From Thiogranum sp. (lineage in GTDB: Bacteria; Pseudomonadota; Gammaproteobacteria; DSM-19610), in the NCBI GenBank assembly GCA_030148805.1, contig JASBSS010000020.1, forward strand, positions 1-64,000: DNA of 64,000 nt, in the 5' to 3' direction. Below are positions 1-8,124 of the stretch, piece after piece. The stretch's first letter is position 1. Every line of letters starts with the position of its first letter. The position numbers and the translations under genes were made by a program. Below the pieces are notes generated by a model. That model saw only the letters and a list, made by a program, of their open reading frames with translations, searched no databases and was not told the DNA's origin.

Positions 1-78
1 GACGAGGATGTTGACAGGGTGATGGCAGCCGTTACCCGCCAACTGGAAGACCAATTCGGGGCCACACTGAGAGAGTGA
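1..78 (+). CDS. pheT: Phenylalanyl-tRNA synthetase beta subunit, C-terminal end (partial)
   Basis: The first 25 codons of the window are open in frame 1 and end in TGA four bases before ihfA. The peptide ([19 protein letters not shown]...) reads like the end of the anticodon-binding domain of PheT. In gammaproteobacteria pheT normally lies directly before ihfA, which supports the call. Only the last 25 residues are present, so the identity rests mainly on gene order. Confidence 0.8.
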   Translation, partial: DEDVDRVMAAVTRQLEDQFGATLRE

Positions 79-82
79 CACC

Positions 83-385
83 ATGGCGCTAACCAAAGCC
101 GACATGGCAGAAAAGTTGTTCGAGGACCTGGGGCTCAACAAACGCGAAGCCAAGGAACTGGTGGAAATGTTCTTTGAAGAAGTCCGCCAGGCGCTGGAGA
201 ACGGCAAACAGGTCAAACTATCCGGATTCGGAAATTTCGATCTGCGCGATAAAAACCAGAGACCGGGGCGTAATCCCAAAACGGGTGAGGAAATTCCGAT
301 TTCCGCCCGTCGGGTGGTCACCTTCCGGCCGGGACAGAAACTCAAAGCGCGCGTAGAGGCCTATGCTGGAAGCCAGCAACAATAA
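83..385 (+). CDS. ihfA: Integration host factor subunit alpha
   Basis: This 100-residue protein is the alpha subunit of IHF, the heterodimeric protein that bends DNA. It shows the HU/IHF fold throughout: N-terminal helices ([20 protein letters not shown]), the core [10 protein letters not shown], and the DNA-binding arm with [10 protein letters not shown] followed by the conserved [10 protein letters not shown]. Length matches the family. It starts four bases after pheT and its 3' end overlaps the next gene by 23 bases, so the three are probably co-transcribed. IHF often assists sigma-54 promoters, several of which are found in this window, but a direct link is not shown. Confidence 0.97.
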   Translation: MALTKADMAEKLFEDLGLNKREAKELVEMFFEEVRQALENGKQVKLSGFGNFDLRDKNQRPGRNPKTGEEIPISARRVVTFRPGQKLKARVEAYAGSQQQ

Positions 386-719
386 CGAACTACCCGTTAT
401 TCCCGGCAAACGCTATTTCACCATTGGTGAAGTGGCCGAGCTGTGCGGGGTCAAGCCGCACGTGCTGCGTTACTGGGAGCAGGAGTTCCCCCAGCTCAAG
501 CCGGTCAAGCGGCGTGGCAACCGGCGTTATTACCAGCGCCACGACGTCATCATGATCCGCCAGATCCGCAGTCTGCTCTACGAACAGGGCTTCACCATTG
601 GTGGGGCCCGTCAGCGCCTGTCCGGCGAGGAAGCCAAGGAAGACATCAGTCAGCGCCAGCAGATGGTGCGCCAGATGCGCGTGGAGCTCGAAGAGCTGCT
701 GCAAATTCTGAAACGCTGA
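363..719 (+). CDS. MerR-family transcriptional regulator
   Basis: This 118-residue protein has a winged helix-turn-helix of the MerR type at about residues 17-85 ([20 protein letters not shown], then the wing NRRYYQRHD) and a short predicted coiled-coil C-terminus ([18 protein letters not shown]). No effector domain and no cysteine or metal-binding tail is present. The ATG lies inside ihfA with a 23-base overlap. The order pheT-ihfA-MerR-tRNA-Pro is conserved in gammaproteobacteria. The physiological target is unknown. Confidence 0.92.
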   Translation: MLEASNNNELPVIPGKRYFTIGEVAELCGVKPHVLRYWEQEFPQLKPVKRRGNRRYYQRHDVIMIRQIRSLLYEQGFTIGGARQRLSGEEAKEDISQRQQMVRQMRVELEELLQILKR

Positions 720-819
720 GATTTTTCCGCATTTTGGGCCGGCAAATCTGTCGTCCCGAATCACGATACGGTATCATCACGCCTTCCTCGGAACCGGCGA
801 GGCCGGCTTTCCAACTCTC

Positions 820-896
<77 letters not shown>

Positions 897-1110
897 TTCT
901 TTCCCATTCTTCCCACTGCATAACAATAACTCCTCTAACCGCCTGTCGGCCTATCCGGGGTGGCGGTTCTGCGAGAATTTGGCCCGACCGTCAGCGCTGC
1001 CGCCGTGTGATCTACAACGCCCCCGAAAGAAGTTTCCCCAATAAGCCGCCCAGCGTGTTTGCGGGCCTGAGGCACGTATTATCCTGTAACCGGCATAATG
1101 AGAGCCCCGC

Positions 1111-1140
1111 TTGATCTCAATTAATACAACTACTTATAAT
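1111..1140 (+). promoter_or_regulatory. Sigma-70 type promoter ahead of the MscS-like gene
   Basis: A -35 element TTGATC (1111-1116) and a perfect -10 TATAAT (1135-1140) are separated by 18 bases. The start would fall near 1147, leaving a leader of about 155 bases before the MscS-like gene at 1301. The rest of the gap between the tRNA and that gene (896-1300) shows no convincing reading frame. Confidence 0.65.
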
Positions 1141-1300
1141 GTGGGAGAACCCTCCGGCCCCAGAATGCGGTCCCAGTTTCTTACGGGATCTCCACGCTCC
1201 ACCAATGGGCTGAGCCACCTTTCGATGCTTTAGAGGGTGAATTCTGATTCGGGAGGGGGGCTCCCGGCAACTAGCTGTAGACAGGAAACGAGAATCTTCC

Positions 1301-2659
1301 ATGTTTAGTCCTCCAGTCCTGGGTGTGGTTTTCGCACTCCTGCTGTGCCTGTCCGCTGCTGCGCCAGCCAACCCGGTCACCGAGATCCTGGCGCCTGCGG
1401 AGAAGGTGGAACAAAAATCGGTCCAGCCGGCCACTATCTCCGCGGATAGCAGCCCGTCGCGCGACCGCGCCATAGGCGAGCGTCTGCAACGGATTTACTC
1501 AGAACTTGATGATTTACAGTCTTTGCGGGTCCACGTCAGTAACGGTGTGGTGACACTCAGCGGAACCGTGGGCGAGCAAGCGAGTGAAGAAAACGCGGTG
1601 AGACTCGCGGCTCAGGTCGACGGTGTGGTCGAGGTGAAAAACCGACTGGTGGTGAATGTCAGCTTTAAACGGCGGCTTGATCAAACCTATGGTCGGTTGC
1701 AAGCGCTGGCGGCTGATATTCTCGGGTTGGCGCCGCTGCTGGCGCTGGCTGTCATTGTCGTCGTAATTTTCTGGTGGTTGGGGGTATGGGCCTCGGCTCG
1801 TCGCGGGCTGCTGGCCAAGCTTACTGCGAACAGTTTTATCGTCGACCTGATCGCGCAAGTCGTGCGTTTGCTCTTCCTGCTCACCGGCGTGGTGTTGGCC
1901 TTGAGCCTGCTAAACGCGACGTCGTTGATCGGCACATTGCTGGGTGCCGCCGGCATCATCGGCCTGGCGGTGGGATTCGCGGTGCGCGATACCGTCGAAA
2001 ACTATATCGCCAGTATTCTGCTGTCGGTGCGTCGTCCGTTTGCGCTGGACGAACTGGTGGACATCGCCGGCGTGCACGGAAGGGTGACGCGTCTGACTTC
2101 GCGCGCGACTGTGCTGATATCCCCGGAAGGAAATCATATTCGTATACCGAACGCGACAGTGTTTAAGTCGACCATCACCAACTACAGCCGCAATCCGCTG
2201 CGTCGGTTTGAATTCGACGTGGGCGTCGATACGGCTCAGGATCTGCTGTCGGTCCAGGCCCTGGCGTTGCAAGTGATGGACTCCGTGGCGGGTGTGTTGA
2301 GCACGCCGGCGCCGGAAACGGTGATCAAGGCGCTGGGCGATTCCAACGTGGTTTTGCGTATTTACGGTTGGATGGATCAGGCCAGCCATGACTTCAACAA
2401 GGTTCGCAGCGAAACGATTCGCGCGGTCAAATCCGCTTTCGACGAGGCAGGGGTCGGCATGCCCGAGCCCACCTATAACCTGCGCATGACCCAGTTGCCG
2501 CCGGACGCCGCTGCTGAGAAAAAGACGTCCACCCAGGCGCCCACCGGCGAATACGCCGCAGCGGTACGGGATACCAAGCCAGAGAAACCGCTGGGCGGGG
2601 AAACGGGGAATGGTAGAACCGGGAACTTATTGGAAAACGACGCGCCCAGCGAGATCTGA
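1301..2659 (+). CDS. Mechanosensitive channel (MscS family) with N-terminal BON domain
   Basis: This 452-residue inner-membrane protein has a signal-like N-terminus (to about residue 24) and a periplasmic BON domain at about 58-122 (LRVHVSNGVVTLSGTVGEQA, then VDGVVEVKNRLVV). Hydrophobic helices at about 138-160 and 185-210 are followed by the MscS pore helix (GAAGIIGLAVGFAVRDTVEN) and beta domain (RRPFALDELVDIAGVHGRV, NYSRNPLRR). It probably releases solutes on hypo-osmotic shock. The BON domain may bind envelope or lipid surfaces. The polar C-terminal tail of about 60 residues is not conserved in the family. It stands alone, downstream of its own promoter. Confidence 0.93.
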   Translation: MFSPPVLGVVFALLLCLSAAAPANPVTEILAPAEKVEQKSVQPATISADSSPSRDRAIGERLQRIYSELDDLQSLRVHVSNGVVTLSGTVGEQASEENAVRLAAQVDGVVEVKNRLVVNVSFKRRLDQTYGRLQALAADILGLAPLLALAVIVVVIFWWLGVWASARRGLLAKLTANSFIVDLIAQVVRLLFLLTGVVLALSLLNATSLIGTLLGAAGIIGLAVGFAVRDTVENYIASILLSVRRPFALDELVDIAGVHGRVTRLTSRATVLISPEGNHIRIPNATVFKSTITNYSRNPLRRFEFDVGVDTAQDLLSVQALALQVMDSVAGVLSTPAPETVIKALGDSNVVLRIYGWMDQASHDFNKVRSETIRAVKSAFDEAGVGMPEPTYNLRMTQLPPDAAAEKKTSTQAPTGEYAAAVRDTKPEKPLGGETGNGRTGNLLENDAPSEI

Positions 2660-3205
2660 ACCTGATCGGAGCCAATGCCCCGACCAATTTCCTGTTGCCG
2701 CCGTTAATGTGGGGATGATCGCGCCCGAGATGAGCGGGCGGGCTTAGGGAACGAGGGTGTCCATTCTGGCGCATGGCGCGGCCCGAATCCCTGACGGGTA
2801 TATGACTTCCCGGTTCATGGCCGTCTGGAAAGCCTCTTTCTATTCTGTCCTTCCTATTAGTCGTTACCCTCTATTCGGGAGCGTGCCCGGCGAGTATGGC
2901 ACGGTTGTTAACCCGTGGGGCCGCCGATGTGGCTAGGTTTCCTGTCGGCTATGGCCCCTGTGTCCCGATAATGTCTCTCGGCCAGGCGGTGTCGACAATC
3001 GTCGCGACTGCCCGCGTCGATCAGCTGCGCGCTATGCTTGAGTCGGGACCCGCAAGCCGCGGTTGCGGCGCGAATTTTTTGCCTGGAGTCAAAGCTGTGC
3101 GATGGTGCGGATTGGCACGCATTGCAAAATTCGCCGCCGACGCTCGAACTTTGGTGGTCGTTGCAATATGAATTGGGGTGTTTTCAGCAGCTAGAGGGTA
3201 ACTTT
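2660..3205 (+). other. Intergenic stretch with a terminator-like hairpin
   Basis: No convincing gene is seen. A short frame at 2896-3171 lacks a ribosome site and any family resemblance. A GC stem GCCGC-GGTT-GCGGC (3056-3069) followed by GCGAA and six T (3075-3080) resembles a weak intrinsic terminator. It separates the MscS-like gene from the sulfur cluster. Confidence 0.35.
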
Positions 3206-3307
3206 ATGTTCAGTATGAAAAAAGTTATTTGGGCACGATTCCTGATTACAGCATGGGTATGCCACAACGCAGTCGGGAAGCAGAGCCGCAGCGAGGACGC
3301 CACGTGA
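3206..3307 (+). CDS. Small 33-residue ORF coupled to the TusA-like gene
   Basis: ATG at 3206 is preceded by AGAGGG at good spacing, and the frame encodes 33 residues (MFSMKKVIWARFLITAWVCH...). Its stop TGA overlaps the GTG start of the next gene in a GTGA arrangement, typical of translational coupling. The centre is hydrophobic with a basic start, so it may be a tiny membrane peptide or only a leader. No family is recognised. It could be chance, but the ribosome site and the exact overlap argue for translation. Confidence 0.4.
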   Translation: MFSMKKVIWARFLITAWVCHNAVGKQSRSEDAT

Positions 3308-3639
3308 AGGGGTGGTTCGGCAGGCGCGCGCAGCAGCGGGCCAGTGCCGTTAAACGCGTCGAACGCAGTGTCTTCGTGCACGGCTACGGGAGCCTGACGG
3401 TACATGTCCATATCGACTGTCTCGGTGCGGTTTGTCCGCGCCCGCAGCTGCTGACGATGCGGGCGCTGGATCACATGGAAGAGGGCGAGGTCCTGGAGCT
3501 GGTGGTGGATAATCCCGGCTCCGCAGAGGCGATTCCGGGCATGGACATGACGCTGGGGAGTACGCATCTGGTGACACTGCACGAGGATAGCTGTTGGCGG
3601 ATTTTCGTGCGCAAAGGTTACAAAGACAGCGACGACTGA
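3304..3639 (+). CDS. TusA-like sulfur carrier protein
   Basis: This 111-residue protein carries a TusA/SirA/YedF domain in its C-terminal 75 residues: the signature CPRPQLL with the persulfide-carrying Cys at about residue 44, then the strand motif LELVVDNPGSAEAIP. TusA proteins pass sulfane sulfur between partners in the cytoplasm. The GTG start was chosen because GAGGA lies six bases upstream and the preceding small ORF ends there. An N-terminal basic extension of about 35 residues is unusual for TusA. It is first in a cluster with a YeeE/YedE permease and a second TusA-like gene, suggesting it receives sulfur from imported thiosulfate or a similar compound. Confidence 0.85.
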   Translation: MKGWFGRRAQQRASAVKRVERSVFVHGYGSLTVHVHIDCLGAVCPRPQLLTMRALDHMEEGEVLELVVDNPGSAEAIPGMDMTLGSTHLVTLHEDSCWRIFVRKGYKDSDD

Positions 3640-3686
3640 CGACGCTTGGAGTTACTACAGCAAACGGGGTTTGAAAGGGGAGTTCG

Positions 3687-5150
3687 ATGTCAAATGAGGT
3701 AAGGGCTGCGACTCTGGAGATGCCGGAGTTACGCGGCGCGACCTGGTACGGTCATAAGGGCAATATTTACGCCACCGCCATCGTGGCGCTGGTGATGCTG
3801 TGTTCGGCCTGGGCGTTACTCCAGGACACGCGTTGGATCTATCTCCTGGTCTATATCTGGTTCGGACTGGGGTATGGCATTTTCCTTCAGTACGGACGTT
3901 TCTGCATGGCATCGGCGGTACGGGACTTGTTCGCGGTCGGTGTGCCGCGGATGGCGGTGGGGATGCTGATCGCCGTGATGTTGTTTTCACTGACGGCGGC
4001 CGTCGTCAAGGTGTTGGGCGTGAATACGTTTCATCCCCATCCGCTTGGCTGGCATATTCTCATCGGAGGAGCGATTTTCGGTTTCGGTATCGTGTTCACG
4101 GGGGGATGCGCCTCGGGTTCGCTGTACAAGTCCGGCGAAGGAAACATAGGCTCCATGTTGGTCGTGTTGTCGATCTCCTTTACCCAGGCCTATTACGTGA
4201 CCATGGGGGGATGGTTGAACAAACTGGTGCCGGCATCCTGGACCGCCTCGGCCGCGGCCAAGGACATGCCGGCGCAGCTTTCGGTGACCGACGGCTGGTT
4301 CGACCAGTTCGTCGCCGGCTATGTGTGGAATCTCCAGGGTGGCCAGCTCTCCGACCAGCTTGGCTTTGATGGCCTGTTCAGCGGCGCCTTTATCGGCAAC
4401 GCCTTCCTGGGCGCGATTCTTCCTTCGCTGTTGTTGATGGTCTATCTCTATTTCGTGGTTTATCGCAAAGGTTATCTGCGCAGACGGAAGATTATGGCCC
4501 CGCGCCTGCGCGACCACCTGCGAGGCGTCTGGTCCATGGTTGTGTCTTCTCGTAACACGGCGATCGCCGGTTTGTGTCTTGGGGTGCTGGCGGGCGCACA
4601 CATGTGGGCCACCGGGGAGTTGCGCGAGCACTACGGTATTTTCAACTTCGGCGAACTGCTCGCGGACATGGGGCACACGGCGGGCCTGTCAATACAGGAC
4701 ACGGTCTTCGACCCGGGCTATTGGTATATCACCACCCAAGAGGCGCAATGGGGGGCGTGGCTGATGGATAAAGCCGGCGTGCAGATGGCGGACAATATTT
4801 TCTTCGGTCTCGAAAACGGTATTCCCGACCCCCTCATCAATGCGCCGGGCTGGATGTCCATCGGCATTATTCTGGGGGCTGCGGTGATCGCGCTTGCTCG
4901 GCGTGAATTCAAATGGAAGGTGCCGAACCTTGAGACTGCGATGTTCGCGCTTATCGGTGGCGCGCTCATGGGTCTCGGTGCCCGGCTCGGTATGGGCTGC
5001 AATATTGGCGCATTTTTCGCCACTGTTACGAATGGCGATCTGTCGGGTTGGGTGTTTCTTGGCGGTATGACAGCCGGCGGATGGTTGGGCGTCAAAGCGT
5101 TCAACAGCTGGATGGAATGGCGCTCCGGAGACGATGATCTGGCTATTTGA
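3687..5150 (+). CDS. YeeE/YedE-family permease (probable thiosulfate or sulfur-compound transporter)
   Basis: This 487-residue polytopic membrane protein has two YeeE/YedE halves. The family's conserved cysteine sites are visible: YGRFCMASAVRD (Cys73), FTGGCASGSLYKSG (Cys141) and LGMGCNIGAFF (Cys438). In the structurally studied homologue TsuA, such cysteines line the thiosulfate path. A long loop between the halves (about residues 190-330) is larger than in minimal homologues. GGGGAG lies seven bases before the ATG. Flanking TusA-like genes on both sides make uptake of a sulfane-sulfur compound, handed to TusA, the simplest reading. The substrate is not proven. Confidence 0.9.
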   Translation: MSNEVRAATLEMPELRGATWYGHKGNIYATAIVALVMLCSAWALLQDTRWIYLLVYIWFGLGYGIFLQYGRFCMASAVRDLFAVGVPRMAVGMLIAVMLFSLTAAVVKVLGVNTFHPHPLGWHILIGGAIFGFGIVFTGGCASGSLYKSGEGNIGSMLVVLSISFTQAYYVTMGGWLNKLVPASWTASAAAKDMPAQLSVTDGWFDQFVAGYVWNLQGGQLSDQLGFDGLFSGAFIGNAFLGAILPSLLLMVYLYFVVYRKGYLRRRKIMAPRLRDHLRGVWSMVVSSRNTAIAGLCLGVLAGAHMWATGELREHYGIFNFGELLADMGHTAGLSIQDTVFDPGYWYITTQEAQWGAWLMDKAGVQMADNIFFGLENGIPDPLINAPGWMSIGIILGAAVIALARREFKWKVPNLETAMFALIGGALMGLGARLGMGCNIGAFFATVTNGDLSGWVFLGGMTAGGWLGVKAFNSWMEWRSGDDDLAI

Positions 5151-5200
5151 AAGGTGGGCGGTTTGAAAACCGTAGCGGTGAATTTAGGGAGAGAGTTTGC

Positions 5201-5452
5201 ATGGCAGTGAAGTTCGAAAAAGTCAGTGAGGGCGACTATCTGCTCGATGTCACGGGCTACGTTTGCCCCCATCCGCAGATGTACACCAAGAAGGTGCTGG
5301 GCAAGCTGGGTAGCGGGGACGTGCTTACCCTGATGTTCGACAACCCTTCGTCCGGCGAATCGATTATCGCCATGTGCGAGTCCGCGGGCGATGAATTGCT
5401 CGAGCGCGCGGATGAAGGGGGATCCTTCCGCTGGCGTATCCGCAAGGCCTGA
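5201..5452 (+). CDS. TusA-like sulfur carrier protein (second copy)
   Basis: This 83-residue protein is a full-length TusA-type domain with VTGYVCPHPQ, the active Cys at residue 22, and the conserved DNPSSGESI segment. The ATG at 5201 follows GGGAGAG and was preferred over an in-frame ATG at 5147 that overlaps the permease gene. TusA-like partners encoded beside YeeE/YedE permeases are common and are thought to accept sulfur at the cytoplasmic face. It differs from the first copy by lacking the basic N-terminal extension. Confidence 0.88.
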   Translation: MAVKFEKVSEGDYLLDVTGYVCPHPQMYTKKVLGKLGSGDVLTLMFDNPSSGESIIAMCESAGDELLERADEGGSFRWRIRKA

Positions 5453-5471
5453 GGCTGGCACGGGGGCGATT

Positions 5472-5783
5472 ATGCGTTTCGGACTCGTGATCACCGACGA
5501 GCGCTTGGGGGAGACCGCGGCGGAACTGCTCGCCTCGGCGCAAGAGCGTGGCTGGGAGTGCCGGTGTTTTCTCACCGACCGTGGTGCTTTACTGCTGAGC
5601 GCTCCATGGTTCACTGATTCGGCGGGTTTCCTCGCCGCAGAGGTAGCCGTGTGCGAGCTCAGTATCGAGCGCTACGAGGATCAAGGCCTGCGCGTGGCTG
5701 CTATCGACCCAAAGGTGGTGATCGGCGGTCAATATCAAGATGCGGAATTGGTGCGCAAGAGCGACTGTGTACTGGTGTTATAG
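5472..5783 (+). CDS. DsrE-like small sulfur-relay protein
   Basis: This 103-residue soluble protein opens with MRFGLVITDERLGETAAELL, a beta-alpha start typical of the DsrE/DsrF fold, followed by GWECRCFLTDRGALLL and VAVCELSIERYED. Cys61 in VCE matches the position of the sulfur-binding cysteine in DsrE-type proteins. GGGGCG precedes the ATG weakly. It lies 19 bases after the TusA-like gene and nine before the next, so it is in the same operon. A role passing sulfur with TusA is likely; membership of DsrE proper rather than a sister family is uncertain. Confidence 0.72.
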   Translation: MRFGLVITDERLGETAAELLASAQERGWECRCFLTDRGALLLSAPWFTDSAGFLAAEVAVCELSIERYEDQGLRVAAIDPKVVIGGQYQDAELVRKSDCVLVL

Positions 5784-5791
5784 AGAAAAAC

Positions 5792-6058
5792 ATGCGACAG
5801 GTACAAAAGACAATATTGGTGATCGCACAGCATAACAAGCCCGAGGCGCTGCGCATGGCCAGCGGTCTGACTTTACTGGACGATCGGGTATGCATCGCCG
5901 CGCTCGATGGCCTGGACGATGACGCAGAAACGGCATTGCAGCTCGAGGCCCTGGAGTTCGCCGAGGTCCCCGTCGACACGGTGGACCCCGCCACCGATTC
6001 TGGGATTGATCAACTCGCGGCGGCCATTTTACGCGCCGATGCCGTGTACGTTATCTGA
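5792..6058 (+). CDS. Small protein of the sulfur cluster, DsrE/DsrH-like size
   Basis: This 88-residue protein starts with a beta strand (QKTILVIAQHNKPEALRMAS) and ends in RADAVYVI, echoing the SDCVLVL end of the preceding DsrE-like protein. The alternating strand-helix pattern suits a small alpha/beta fold. It has one cysteine, in DDRVCIAALD. It sits in the same tight operon. It may be a divergent partner in a DsrEFH/TusBCD-like relay, but this rests on context and fold pattern only. Confidence 0.6.
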   Translation: MRQVQKTILVIAQHNKPEALRMASGLTLLDDRVCIAALDGLDDDAETALQLEALEFAEVPVDTVDPATDSGIDQLAAAILRADAVYVI

Positions 6059-6071
6059 GAGGAATGCGGTT

Positions 6072-6284
6072 ATGAACGTTCCCAGAAAATTGTTATTACT
6101 TTCGGTGTCGGACGGTACCCGGCCGGCGGGCGCCAAACTGGACTTGCAGCGCCTGTGCGCGGCACTGCGCCGGCGCGGCGCCGAGGTGGAAACGGCGAAT
6201 GTGAGTGCGGCTGTTCCTTCTTTGTTAGACCGCCTGGAGCAAGGGGTGATGCCCGTCGTATTTCGTGACGGCGTGCGCGGTTGA
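6072..6284 (+). CDS. Small hypothetical protein, last gene of the sulfur cluster
   Basis: This 70-residue protein (MNVPRKLLLLSVSDGTRPAG...) follows GAGAGGA and an eight-to-ten base gap to its ATG. It has a hydrophobic first strand, a central helix LQRLCAALRRRG and a short C-terminus, with one cysteine. No family is recognised. Position, size and spacing (13 bases after the preceding stop) suggest it belongs to the same operon as the TusA/DsrE-like proteins. The region after it begins the separately controlled rhodanese-cytochrome locus. Confidence 0.55.
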   Translation: MNVPRKLLLLSVSDGTRPAGAKLDLQRLCAALRRRGAEVETANVSAAVPSLLDRLEQGVMPVVFRDGVRG

Positions 6285-6391
6285 GCAATGGGGTTGCAAT
6301 TTTCACGGCACAAGCCCTGGGTTGCCACTGTGCAATGTATCGATAGAACCTGATAGATGTTAACTAACTGTATTAAATAAAATTATCCCGA

Positions 6392-6408
6392 TGGCATGAA
6401 CGGTGCTT
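6392..6408 (+). promoter_or_regulatory. Sigma-54 (-24/-12) promoter of the rhodanese-like lipoprotein gene
   Basis: TGGCATGAACGGTGCTT matches the sigma-54 consensus TGGCAC-N5-TTGCT: GG at 6393-6394 and GC at 6405-6406 are exactly ten bases apart. Transcription would start near 6418, 74 bases before the lipoprotein ATG. The GGGTTGC heptamer occurs twice upstream (6291-6297 and 6319-6325) and might be an activator site. An NtrC-type activator is encoded at 13121. Confidence 0.7.
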
Positions 6409-6491
6409 CTGGATTGCCTACCAAAGCTAAGACACCGCGCCGGAGAACCGGTGCCAGTAACACCATTCCACCAGCTCGTGGAGGAGGGCAG

Positions 6492-8000
6492 ATGAGCAAA
6501 CTCTTGAAGGTTTCGCACAAGCAACGGTCCGGTGCTATCCACAGCGTATTCCTGCTGGCGGCCGTCGGGCTAACTGGCTGTGGCGGCGGCGAGGACAGCA
6601 CCGTGGGCTACGTATCCACACCCGCAGGCGGGACCGAACCGATCGTCATATACACGCCCGCTCAGATAGCGCAGTCATCGGCCGATGACTACGACGCCAA
6701 CGTCAACGGCATGATCAGCGGCGGCACGCTCAAGCGCTGGAAAGACGACTGGCTCAACCAACGACCGGCCGGTATCACCGGAAAGCTGGTTATCCTGCAG
6801 ATATCGGAAGGCCCGGCCGGCGCTGAGTACATCGCGCCCAACGGCACCAATGTGTTCACCTATCTGTCGCCGTCGTCCGAGTGGATACAGACACGTGCCA
6901 ATGGCGTCATCAGTACCCGCAGCATGGTGCCCGATGGTGCCACGATGGACGCGCTGTTGGCCAAATACGATATCGATCCGCACGCCGATCTGATCGTCGC
7001 CGCAATGGGAACCGGCAGCCCCGGCAACGCCATGGGGCAGGGGCGTATCTGGTATGCGCTACGCTATTGGGGTGTGCAGGCGAGCCATCTGGCGCTGCTG
7101 AATGGGGGCAATCAGTGGCTGAACGGGTCCAGCATGGGTAGCGCCGATTTTCAGGCCACGGCCTCTTCCGCGCCAGGCACCGGCGCGGTCTCGGTAAGGA
7201 GTCTGCCCGCGGACAACACCGCTCTGCAGGCCACCGTCGAGGACATGTTGGCGGTATTGCCGTCGAGCGACACCAATGTGGTTAACGATGGGGTGTTTAT
7301 CTGGGATGCCCGCGGCATGAATCAATACAGCGCCGGCGAGATGCTGGAGCTCGGGCAGTCGGGCTGTGCCACGGCGTACTGCACGCCGCCCTCTGGTTTC
7401 GATTACATGTCGACATTTCAAAACGGCGGTTCGCGGCAAGGCCACCCCCGAGGTGCATTGCAGCTCCAGTTCACCAACATGCTGGTGGCGGCGGAGGGAT
7501 ATCGCTATAAGAGCAAGGCGGAGCTGGCCGCCTATGTGAACGGCGAGACCGATGCCAATGGCATCGGAATAACCGATTCGACCTATCAGCCGGTCGGCGC
7601 GGGCAACGCCTACCAGCCAGGTGATACCGTCTATACTTATTGCGAAACCACGTTCCGTGCGATGATCACCGGCATAGTCAACGTCGTGATACTTGGAAAT
7701 CCGACGCGTTTCTACGATGGGGCCATGGTCGAGTGGCATTCGCTTTCCCATCTGCAGGATGCCACCGGCAGTTATATCCTGCCCATAGATTCGCCATGGC
7801 GTACCGATGTGGTTTCGTTTTTCCGTCCCGCGAACAGCCCTGCCCTGGTGGCAACGCGTTCGGTGGTCGATCCCTACGCTGCACACGCCAACGCCATCAT
7901 ACTTGCCGACAAAGCGTATAAGACTTCCGCCGGTGGTGGGGGCGGCGGTGGGGGTGGTGGTGCCGGTGGCGGTTTGCCACCCAATCCCTGCGGCGGCTGA
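6492..8000 (+). CDS. Rhodanese-like lipoprotein
   Basis: This 502-residue exported protein has a lipoprotein signal with lipobox LTGC (Cys30). The ATG at 6492 follows GGAGGAG; upstream in-frame ATG codons overlap the sigma-54 promoter. Two rhodanese-like halves can be traced. The first includes VFIWDARGMNQYSAGEM; the second contains TVYTYCETTFRAMITGIV, where the Cys in YCETTFRA fits the sulfur-carrying loop. The tail is a run of about ten glycines ending in PPNPCGG, so there is a second possible thiol at the extreme C-terminus. Rhodanese lipoproteins occur beside porins and cytochromes in Geobacter ext loci. Sulfane sulfur, selenite or tellurite chemistry is possible; the substrate is unknown. 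Confidence 0.8.
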   Translation: MSKLLKVSHKQRSGAIHSVFLLAAVGLTGCGGGEDSTVGYVSTPAGGTEPIVIYTPAQIAQSSADDYDANVNGMISGGTLKRWKDDWLNQRPAGITGKLVILQISEGPAGAEYIAPNGTNVFTYLSPSSEWIQTRANGVISTRSMVPDGATMDALLAKYDIDPHADLIVAAMGTGSPGNAMGQGRIWYALRYWGVQASHLALLNGGNQWLNGSSMGSADFQATASSAPGTGAVSVRSLPADNTALQATVEDMLAVLPSSDTNVVNDGVFIWDARGMNQYSAGEMLELGQSGCATAYCTPPSGFDYMSTFQNGGSRQGHPRGALQLQFTNMLVAAEGYRYKSKAELAAYVNGETDANGIGITDSTYQPVGAGNAYQPGDTVYTYCETTFRAMITGIVNVVILGNPTRFYDGAMVEWHSLSHLQDATGSYILPIDSPWRTDVVSFFRPANSPALVATRSVVDPYAAHANAIILADKAYKTSAGGGGGGGGGGAGGGLPPNPCGG

Positions 8001-8058
8001 GCAACTCCTCCAACCCGGAGCTTTCCGGGAAGCACCTTGACGCAGTAACATAGCGCGT

Positions 8059-8097
8059 CCCCGGCCGTTGCCAAGCGGCCGGGTTTCTTTTTTTTTT
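8059..8097 (+). terminator. Intrinsic terminator between lipoprotein and pentaheme genes
   Basis: Perfect 8-base stem CCCGGCCG/CGGCCGGG (8060-8067 and 8076-8083) with an 8-base loop, followed by a T-rich run to 8097 broken once by C. The next gene starts only 28 bases later with no visible promoter, so partial readthrough would set the ratio of lipoprotein to cytochrome. Confidence 0.85.
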
Positions 8098-8124
8098 ACC
8101 TGCAGGTGGAGGAGCAAACAGATA

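Noticed and set aside
2897-2912. TGGCACGGTTGTTAAC as a sigma-54 promoter
   Set aside because: The -24 half is perfect but the required GC at -12 is AA.
3113-3130. TTGGCACGCATTGCAAAA as a sigma-54 promoter for the TusA cluster
   Set aside because: GG and GC are only eight bases apart instead of ten.
2896-3171. 91-codon frame in the gap before the sulfur cluster
   Set aside because: No ribosome site, no recognisable motif, and it runs across a terminator-like hairpin.
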